In this document: piece after piece, positions 30,895 through 36,884 of the stretch
How positions within the stretch are numbered: position 1 is the first letter of the stretch
How the letters are laid out: the number at the start of each line of letters is the position of its first letter
Assembly: GCA_026986005.1 (NCBI GenBank)
Contig: JALSPK010000120.1
Span: 1-36,884 of the forward strand
DNA: 36,884 nucleotides
DNA from: Saprospiraceae bacterium
GTDB lineage: Bacteria > Bacteroidota > Bacteroidia > Chitinophagales > Saprospiraceae
Direction of reading: 5' to 3'
The notes under the pieces: generated by a model
The model's database searches: none
What the model saw: the letters and a program-made list of their open reading frames with translations, nothing else
What the model was told of the DNA's origin: nothing
Translations under genes and position numbers: made by a program

Positions 30895-33800
30895 TTACCT
30901 TTCCAACCATATTCTTGCATTGACAAAAGCTTCTATCCAAGGACTAAGTTCATCATCATATCCTGATTCAGAATAATGAGCCCATTGCCATGGGAAGATT
31001 GCTCTTTCAAGATGTGGCATCATTGCAAGATGTCTCCCATCCTTTGAACATATAGCAGCTGCATCAAACTGTGACCCATTAGGATTACCAGGATATGAGT
31101 CGTAAGAATATTTCATTGGAATACTATAATCTCCCTCTTGATCTGTAGGAAAATCAAACTTTCCTTCTCCGTGAGCCACCCAAATACCGAGTTTACTACC
31201 CTCTAGAGATTTTAACATAATAGATTGTGACTTTGCGATTTCAACAGTTAAAAATGCAGATTCAAATTTACCCGAATCATTGTGCAACAATCTCGGCCCT
31301 TTACCTATTTCAGGATAGATTAAATCCAGTTCCCCCATCAATTGACATCCATTGCACACACCAAGACTCATAGTATCTCTTCTTTCATAAAATCTTTTTA
31401 AAGCTTTATTTGCTGTTTCATTATACAAAAAAGCTCCGGCCCAACCTTTAGCAGAGCCTAAAACATCAGAATTGGAGAACCCACCCGGAAATACTATCAT
31501 CCGGATATCCTCCAGTGTCTCTCTTCCTGAAATAAGGTCTGTCATATGAATATCTTTCACATCAAACCCTGCCAAATATAAAGAATATGCCATCTCTCTA
31601 TCTCCATTAATCCCTTTTTCTCTGATAATAGCAGCCTTGACTTCACGCTTTGGATTGTTCTTTAAATTATAATTTTTAAATTTTCCTTCAAAGCCTTTTG
31701 GAAATTTATATGATAATTTTTGCTTCTTATAATTGTCGAACCTTTTTTTTGCCAAATCACCCAAAGTTTGTTTGGAATCAAGCAAATAAGAGGTTCTAAA
31801 CCATATATCTCTATATTCATCTATATTAAAAACATATTTATTCCTCCCGTTTCTTATAGTTATGCAATCAGACTTGACTATATTCCCTAAAACATTATAA
31901 TCAATATTATTATCTTCTAGATAAGCTTTCACTTCTTCTAAATCTTTCACTTGGATAAATATGCCGCTATTCTCACTAAACAAAAATGAAATGATATCTT
32001 CATTATCAAGAGATGATATATCCAAATCAAGCCCCAAACCATCCGTAGAAAAAGCCATTTCCAATAAAGAAGTAATACGTCCTCCGGAACTAACATCATG
32101 TCCTGATAAAATCATTCCGGACTCAATAAGTTGTTGAACACTATCAAAGGTTTTTGCAAAATATTGGGAATCACGAATAGTAGGAGGGATTTCTCCCAAT
32201 TTTCCTAACAATATTGAGAGACTACTTGCATCAATTCTTTCTTGATCCGAAGAGAAGTCTATTAACAATAAATGTGACTCCGGAATATTTCTCAAAACAG
32301 GTTTGATTGCTTTTGTATAATCTGTCACTTCTGCAATAGCAGATACAATAACTGTTCCGGGAGCATAGACTACATCTCCATTTGGATACTTTTGTTTCAT
32401 TGACATGCTATCCTTTCCTGTTGGAACATTTATTCCTAATTCTATTGCAAAATCACTCAACGCCTTCACCGCTTCATACAAACGCGCATCTTCTCCCGGA
32501 TTTTTTGCCGGCCACATCCAATTTGCGCTCAAAGAAATACCTTTAATCCCATTATCTATCGGTGTCCAAATGATATTGGTTAAAGCTTCTGCAACAGACA
32601 TAACAGAACCTGAAGACGGATTGAGCAAACCGGCTATCGAAGAATGTCCAATAGCGTTAGCAATCCCTTTTTTATTACTAAAATCTATTGCAGTAATACT
32701 CAAATTATTAAGAGGTAAATGCAATACTCCTGTATTTTGTTGCATCGCTACTTTTCCGGTCACAGACCTATCTACTTTATTTGTAAGCCAGTCTTTGCAC
32801 CCCACAGATTCCATTTGTAGGATAGACTTAGTGTACTCATACACTTTTTCTAAATCATAAATCGGGCTATTATAGGTTTCATTTATCGTTTGATCTTTTA
32901 AAACTGACTTTGGAGGATTACCAAATAAATCCAACAAATCCAAATCAAATGGCTTATTACTATACAGTTTGTCTACAAATTGTAATCTCATATCACCGGT
33001 TGCTTCCCCTGTGACATACATTGGAGCTCTTTCTCTATCTGATATCCTCTTCAACAGTTCGACATCCTTTTCTTTTAGCAACAGCCCCATTCTTTCTTGA
33101 GACTCATTTCCCAGTATTTCTTTCGAAGATAAAGTCTTGTCACCAATAGGAAGTTTTCTTACTTCAATAATTCCACCGGATGTCTCCACCAACTCTGACA
33201 AAGAATTAAGGTGACCTCCTGCACCGTGATCATGAATAGAAACTATTGGATTAGTATTCATTTCTGCCATAGCCCTAAGAGCATTAAATACGCGTTTTTG
33301 CATTTCAGGATTTGATCTTTGAACAGCATTTAATTCAATCGCATTGTTAAATTCTCCTGTCGCAACTGATGAAACAGCTCCTCCACCCATACCTATTCTA
33401 TAATTATCACCTCCCATAACCACTATCTTGTCCCCTTTTGATGCATCATCTTTATGACTATCCTCTTTTTTCGCATACCCTACTCCACCAGCTAGCATTA
33501 TTACCTTATCATAACCATATTTTTTATTGTTATTTATATATTCAAAAGTTAAAATACTGCCATTAATTAGCGGCTGTCCAAATTTATTGCCAAAATCACT
33601 TGCTCCATTAGAAGCTTTTATCAAAAGCTCGACAGGATTTTGGTATAGCCAATCTCTAGGCTCTGTATGTTTTTCCCACTCTCTTCCCTCTTCCAACCTG
33701 GCAAAAGAAGTCATGTATACCGCAGAACCTGTCATAGGAAAACTACCTTTTCCTCCGGCCATTCTATCTCTAATCTCTCCACCTGTTCCGGTAGCAGCGC

Positions 33801-34575
33801 CATTAAAAGGTTCAACTGTAGTAGGAAAATTATGGGTTTCTGCTTTTAAAGAGATTATTGTTTCAATCTCTTTCTCCTCAAAATAAGCAGATTTGTCTGG
33901 ACTAGCAGGAGCAAATTGAATTGCAGGGGGTCCTTCTATAAATGCCACATTATCAGAATATGCCGAAACAATTTTATTATGATTTAAGTTTGAGGTTTTT
34001 CTTATTAATTGAAAAAGGGTCAATTCTTTTTCGACCCCATCAATAACAAAAACCCCATTAAAAATTTTGTGCCTACAATGCTCAGAGTTTACTTGAGAGA
34101 ATCCAAATACTTCAGTATCGGTAAGCTTTCTATCAATTCTTTCGCTCAATTTATTTAGATACTCAACTTCTTCATCTGAGAGAGCAAGACCTTCTTTCTT
34201 ATTATATTTTGCAATATCATCAATCAGAACAATCTCTTCAGCTTCTTTATCTATTGTCAATGAATTCTCATCGATCCTACTATATTTCTGATTTATCATT
34301 GGATCAAATTTCCCCTCTTTGGTAACAGGATAAAAAACTTCAATTCTTTCTATCCCATCTATGCCCATGTTAACTGTTATCTCTACAGCATTTGTACTCC
34401 AAGGTGTAATCATTTCTTTACGTGGGCCAATAAAATTTCCCTCAATAGCATGCTCTTTCATTGGCTCTTTATCACCAAAAAGCCATAAAAGCTTTTTCAC
34501 ATCAACAGGACTTAATTTAGTAGTAGCCTTCACAAAATAGATTAGCTTTGTTTTATCTCCAAATAAGTAATTCAT
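30895..34575 (-). CDS. purL: phosphoribosylformylglycinamidine synthase (single-chain)
   Basis: PurL converts FGAR, glutamine and ATP to FGAM, the fourth step of purine synthesis. This is the long single-chain type (1226 residues), with the N-terminal PurS-like part, a linker with SEHCRHKIFNG, a first synthetase half (LKAETHNFPTTVEPFNGAATGTGGEIRD), a second half (NWMWPAKNPGEDARLYEAV, PTGKDSMSMKQKY) and a C-terminal class I glutamine amidotransferase. The last has the nucleophile in SLGVCNGCQLMG (about residue 1070) and the His in MPHLERAIFPWQW. The ATG at 34575 is preferred over an in-frame TTG at 34590. It follows glyA on the same strand after a terminator hairpin. Confidence 0.97.
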   Translation of the reverse strand: MNYLFGDKTKLIYFVKATTKLSPVDVKKLLWLFGDKEPMKEHAIEGNFIGPRKEMITPWSTNAVEITVNMGIDGIERIEVFYPVTKEGKFDPMINQKYSRIDENSLTIDKEAEEIVLIDDIAKYNKKEGLALSDEEVEYLNKLSERIDRKLTDTEVFGFSQVNSEHCRHKIFNGVFVIDGVEKELTLFQLIRKTSNLNHNKIVSAYSDNVAFIEGPPAIQFAPASPDKSAYFEEKEIETIISLKAETHNFPTTVEPFNGAATGTGGEIRDRMAGGKGSFPMTGSAVYMTSFARLEEGREWEKHTEPRDWLYQNPVELLIKASNGASDFGNKFGQPLINGSILTFEYINNNKKYGYDKVIMLAGGVGYAKKEDSHKDDASKGDKIVVMGGDNYRIGMGGGAVSSVATGEFNNAIELNAVQRSNPEMQKRVFNALRAMAEMNTNPIVSIHDHGAGGHLNSLSELVETSGGIIEVRKLPIGDKTLSSKEILGNESQERMGLLLKEKDVELLKRISDRERAPMYVTGEATGDMRLQFVDKLYSNKPFDLDLLDLFGNPPKSVLKDQTINETYNSPIYDLEKVYEYTKSILQMESVGCKDWLTNKVDRSVTGKVAMQQNTGVLHLPLNNLSITAIDFSNKKGIANAIGHSSIAGLLNPSSGSVMSVAEALTNIIWTPIDNGIKGISLSANWMWPAKNPGEDARLYEAVKALSDFAIELGINVPTGKDSMSMKQKYPNGDVVYAPGTVIVSAIAEVTDYTKAIKPVLRNIPESHLLLIDFSSDQERIDASSLSILLGKLGEIPPTIRDSQYFAKTFDSVQQLIESGMILSGHDVSSGGRITSLLEMAFSTDGLGLDLDISSLDNEDIISFLFSENSGIFIQVKDLEEVKAYLEDNNIDYNVLGNIVKSDCITIRNGRNKYVFNIDEYRDIWFRTSYLLDSKQTLGDLAKKRFDNYKKQKLSYKFPKGFEGKFKNYNLKNNPKREVKAAIIREKGINGDREMAYSLYLAGFDVKDIHMTDLISGRETLEDIRMIVFPGGFSNSDVLGSAKGWAGAFLYNETANKALKRFYERRDTMSLGVCNGCQLMGELDLIYPEIGKGPRLLHNDSGKFESAFLTVEIAKSQSIMLKSLEGSKLGIWVAHGEGKFDFPTDQEGDYSIPMKYSYDSYPGNPNGSQFDAAAICSKDGRHLAMMPHLERAIFPWQWAHYSESGYDDELSPWIEAFVNARIWLER

Positions 34576-34597
34576 CTTTCTGATTTTCAATTTAAAT

Positions 34598-34622
34598 AAA
34601 AAAAGGGGCTAAAAAACCCCTT
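34598..34622 (-). terminator. intrinsic terminator between glyA and purL
   Basis: Read on the minus strand, AAGGGG (34617-34622) pairs with CCCCTT (34603-34608) over an 8-nt loop, followed by a run of T (34598-34604). It lies between the glyA stop and the purL start and may limit read-through. No separate purL promoter fits in the gap, so partial read-through is likely. Confidence 0.7.
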
Positions 34623-34626
34623 ATCT

Positions 34627-35901
34627 TTATGATATTGTTGGAAAGAGGGGAAAACTTTCCATATATTTATTCACTTCCTTTTTTATAATATTTATTTTTG
34701 TATCATCATCACTATTTACAATCACATCATCAATCCATTCAACAATTTGCAAAATATCCTTCTCTTTCAATCCCCTAGAAGTCATTGCAGGAGTACCGAC
34801 ACGCATACCCGAAGTCACAAATGGACTCTTGTCATCAAAAGGGACCATATTTTTATTTACAGTAATATCTGCTTTTATCAATGCATTTTCCGCATCTTTA
34901 CCCGTGATATTTTTAGTTCTCAAATCTATTAACATCAAGTGATTGTCCGTACCACCTGATATGATGTTATATCCTTTAGCAACAAATGCTTTAGCCATAA
35001 CCTGTGCATTTTTAATAACTTGATCTATGTAAATCCTATAATCATCAGTCAATGCTTCAGCGAAAGACACTGCTTTTGCTGCAATAACATGTTCCAGAGG
35101 CCCTCCTTGCATACCTGGAAAAACAGCACTTTTCAGTATTAATGACATCTTTTTGGGATTTCCTTTTTTCGTCAACTCTCCCCATGGATTATCAAAATTT
35201 TGCCCCATCATTATCACACCACCTCTTGGCCCTCTAAGTGTTTTATGTGTAGTAGTAGTCACAATATGAGCATAAGGCATTGGGTCATTAAGCTTTTTCA
35301 TCGCTATAAGACCGGCAGGATGTGCTATATCTGCCAACAACAATGCTCCAACTTCATCGGCAATCTCTCTAAATCGTTTGAAATCCCAATCACGAGAGTA
35401 TGCTGATGCACCGGCAATAATTAATTTTGGTTTTTCTTCCCTTGCTTTTTCAGCAACTTTATCCATATCGATTATTCCGGTTTCTTTTTCGACTCCATAA
35501 AATGTCGCTTTGAAGTATTTGCCGGAAAAATTTACAGGAGAACCGTGAGAAAGATGCCCTCCATGAGACAAATCAAATCCTAACACAGTATCCCCTGGTT
35601 TTAATACAGCTAAAAAAACAGCTGCATTTGCTTGAGCTCCGGAATGAGGTTGTACATTGGCAAATGAAGCTCCAAAAAGTTCTTTTAACCTGTCAATTGC
35701 TAATTGTTCTATCTCATCAACAACTTCACAACCACCATAATACCTTTTGCCCGGATATCCTTCTGCATATTTATTGGTTAATACACTACCCATTGCAGTT
35801 AGCACATTTTCACTAACAAAATTTTCTGAAGCAATCAATTCTGCTCCTGTCCTTTGCCTTACTGTTTCTTTTCTTATTAAATCAAAAACTATATCTTTCA
35901 T
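34627..35901 (-). CDS. glyA: serine hydroxymethyltransferase
   Basis: GlyA interconverts serine and glycine and loads the one-carbon unit onto tetrahydrofolate. The 424-residue PLP enzyme shows [57 protein letters not shown] and [14 protein letters not shown], where Lys220 should bind PLP. The ATG at 35901 gives the normal start ([16 protein letters not shown]); an earlier in-frame ATG at 35952 would add 17 Phe/Asn/Leu-rich residues and is rejected. It is directly upstream of purL, which uses formyl-tetrahydrofolate-derived purine precursors, so the order makes metabolic sense. Confidence 0.97.
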   Translation of the reverse strand: MKDIVFDLIRKETVRQRTGAELIASENFVSENVLTAMGSVLTNKYAEGYPGKRYYGGCEVVDEIEQLAIDRLKELFGASFANVQPHSGAQANAAVFLAVLKPGDTVLGFDLSHGGHLSHGSPVNFSGKYFKATFYGVEKETGIIDMDKVAEKAREEKPKLIIAGASAYSRDWDFKRFREIADEVGALLLADIAHPAGLIAMKKLNDPMPYAHIVTTTTHKTLRGPRGGVIMMGQNFDNPWGELTKKGNPKKMSLILKSAVFPGMQGGPLEHVIAAKAVSFAEALTDDYRIYIDQVIKNAQVMAKAFVAKGYNIISGGTDNHLMLIDLRTKNITGKDAENALIKADITVNKNMVPFDDKSPFVTSGMRVGTPAMTSRGLKEKDILQIVEWIDDVIVNSDDDTKINIIKKEVNKYMESFPLFPTIS

Positions 35902-36209
35902 CTTATTAAAATTTTTATTTAAAAATAAATATAATAAAAATTTATAATACATTCAGGAACTCGCATATTTTTTATTAATCATCCTTATGCCTGCATTTTA
36001 TGATTAATAGAAAACAATGCCTGTTGCCCTCATAAAATATTACTCACAAAAATAACAATAAGTATGAAACAAAAAAGCCTTTACCCAAATATTTATAGAC
36101 TTATATCTTACAATTTAAATACTTTCCATACTACTTGACAATTGAAACCAAAACATAATCATAAAGCATGATTTTTTTATCTGCTATTTTAAGCAATATT
36201 TATAAATAA
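35902..36209. other. intergenic region upstream of glyA
   Basis: About 310 AT-rich bases. I see no gene, tRNA or exact TAnnTTTG box in the glyA direction. CCTGTTGCCCTCA near 36021-36033 shares 12 bases with the gap after pheT. Confidence 0.5.
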
Positions 36210-36237
36210 AAAACCTCTTCAAAAACGAAGAGGTTTT
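36210..36237 (-). terminator. intrinsic terminator of the OmpA-family gene
   Basis: AAAACCTCTTC (36210-36220) is a perfect complement of GAAGAGGTTTT (36227-36237) with a 6-nt loop. On the minus strand it ends in a T-run and lies 36 bp after the stop codon. Confidence 0.88.
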
Positions 36238-36272
36238 ATTATTTTGTGTATGTATGAAAACAAACAATAATA

Positions 36273-36884
36273 CTATCTATTTATAACTCTAAACTCTGTT
36301 CGCCTATTTACCAAATGCTCTTGTTCTGTACATTGAACACCATTTGCACATCTGTTTTTCAATCTTGTTTCACCATATCCTTTTGCAATTAATTGATTTG
36401 CATTTATACCTTTAGAAATCAAATATGCTCTTACTGCATTTGCTCTTCTATTAGATAGATCTTGATTAAATGTATCTGAACCTCTAGAATCAGTATGTGA
36501 TGCCAATTCAACTGTCACACCGGTCTTCAACAATGGCAACAATCGTGAATCAATTATGCTTTTAGCTCCTCGCGTCAAAGTTGCACTATTTAGATTCCAG
36601 TTAATAGGAAGTGGATTATACTCAACCAATTCACATTTAATCTCTTTCCATTGAACGGTAAATCCTTCCGGACTTACTGTATTTGTTTTTGTAATATTAA
36701 TAACTTTAGCATCAACAGGACTTTCTGTCAAAGTAGCATCATTAGCCAAGGTTTTGTAAGTTCTTGTAACTTGCTTTTCAGGAATAGTACTTTCAGTTGC
36801 TCCTGCATCAGAAGCCAATTTTTTATACTTCCAGTCTTTATATACAGCAGGTACAGCTCTTTCTTCAACTCTTGCATCAGAAAC
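36273..36884 (-). CDS. OmpA-family protein, C-terminal part (5' end outside window)
   Basis: An open frame of 203 codons plus stop enters from the right edge. The C-terminal 105 residues are an OmpA-like peptidoglycan-binding domain: INWNLNSATLTRGAKSIIDSRLLPLL, VELASHTDSRGSDTFNQDLSNRRANAVRAYL, GYGETRL and RRTEFRVI, with a short two-Cys insert (CANGVQC). Before it are 23-residue tandem repeats (positions 36884-36747, with a weaker third to about 36680) of the type SDAxxxExxxPxxxxxxYKxL. The protein is probably an outer-membrane or periplasmic protein that ties the envelope to peptidoglycan. The first in-frame start-like codon in the window (TTG at 36818) lies inside a repeat and is not a real start. 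Confidence 0.9.
   Translation of the reverse strand, partial: VSDARVEERAVPAVYKDWKYKKLASDAGATESTIPEKQVTRTYKTLANDATLTESPVDAKVINITKTNTVSPEGFTVQWKEIKCELVEYNPLPINWNLNSATLTRGAKSIIDSRLLPLLKTGVTVELASHTDSRGSDTFNQDLSNRRANAVRAYLISKGINANQLIAKGYGETRLKNRCANGVQCTEQEHLVNRRTEFRVINR
36747..36884 (-). repeat. 69-bp (23-residue) tandem repeats in the OmpA-family gene
   Basis: Two consecutive 69-bp units (36884-36816 and 36815-36747) encode VSDARVEERAVPAVYKD... and ASDAGATESTIPEKQVT..., each ending YKxL-like. A third, weaker unit (ANDATLTESPVDAKV...) follows. More units may lie beyond the edge. Confidence 0.7.

Noticed and set aside
34576-34590. TTG start adding five residues to PurL
   Set aside because: The ATG at 34575 directly precedes the conserved start; TTG adds nothing recognisable.
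35902-35952. ATG start adding 17 residues to GlyA
   Set aside because: The added residues are low-complexity Phe/Leu/Asn/Lys, with no counterpart in the family, and the ATG at 35901 fits the usual start.
36816-36818. TTG as the start of the OmpA-family gene
   Set aside because: The frame is open to the window edge and the codon is the last Leu of a 23-residue repeat.

Overview
The window looks like chromosomal DNA of an AT-rich member of the Bacteroidota. Four things support this. Two secreted proteins end in type IX secretion (T9SS) sorting domains. Small Bacteroidota-typical families are present (a DUF3276/PUR-like protein and a DUF2795 protein). Shine-Dalgarno sites are largely absent. 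Bacteroidota-type -7 boxes (TAnnTTTG) stand before many genes, one of them with a well spaced -33 TTG. I cannot fix the order or genus; a Saprospirales, Chitinophagales or Cytophagales relative is a guess. Gene content is mostly housekeeping and tightly packed, with no prophage, CRISPR array, rRNA or recognisable tRNA.

Layout, left to right. 1-4 kb (minus strand): an M16 zinc-peptidase pair (a catalytic subunit followed by a non-catalytic lipoprotein partner cut by the window edge) and a MacB-type permease. 4.2-6.4 kb (plus): queA, a DUF2795 protein and cmk. 6.4-10.2 kb: a 148-bp MITE-like element, a PUR-like nucleic-acid-binding protein, accD, a DUF4159 protein, a TlpA-like lipoprotein and a six-helix membrane protein. 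10.2-13.7 kb: smc. 14.0-16.7 kb: methylmalonyl-CoA mutase followed by its cofactor enzyme, a PduO-type cobalamin adenosyltransferase. 16.9-20 kb: two divergent T9SS cargo proteins, one with a CxxCH choice-of-anchor V module. 20.3-22.7 kb: a complete ExbB-ExbD-ExbD-TonB-like operon. 23-27.3 kb: typA (bipA), two thioredoxin-fold proteins and a GT9 glycosyltransferase. 27.4-36.9 kb (minus): pheT, a beta-barrel outer-membrane protein, purL, glyA and the C-terminal part of an OmpA-family protein with 23-residue tandem repeats.

Functional links visible in the order of genes: mutase with cobalamin adenosyltransferase (adenosylcobalamin supply for succinyl-/methylmalonyl-CoA interconversion); glyA directly upstream of purL (one-carbon units and purine synthesis); the exbB/exbD/exbD/tonB-like operon (proton-motive-force coupling to the outer membrane); the M16 peptidase pair.

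The most unusual signal is a small repeat family with 17-bp terminal inverted repeats (consensus GTGTCTGTCyATAAAGT). It has two near-complete copies of 148 and 160 bp and four single right ends, all in intergenic DNA just downstream of stop codons and nearly all flanked by TA. This suggests a Tc1/mariner- or IS630-type MITE that has settled at gene 3' ends. One copy supplies the last base of a stop codon. Further points of interest are near-leaderless promoter placement at smc and cmk, an A/U hairpin with a U-run in the typA leader, and a tandem exbD pair whose first 36 residues are almost identical while the rest has diverged.
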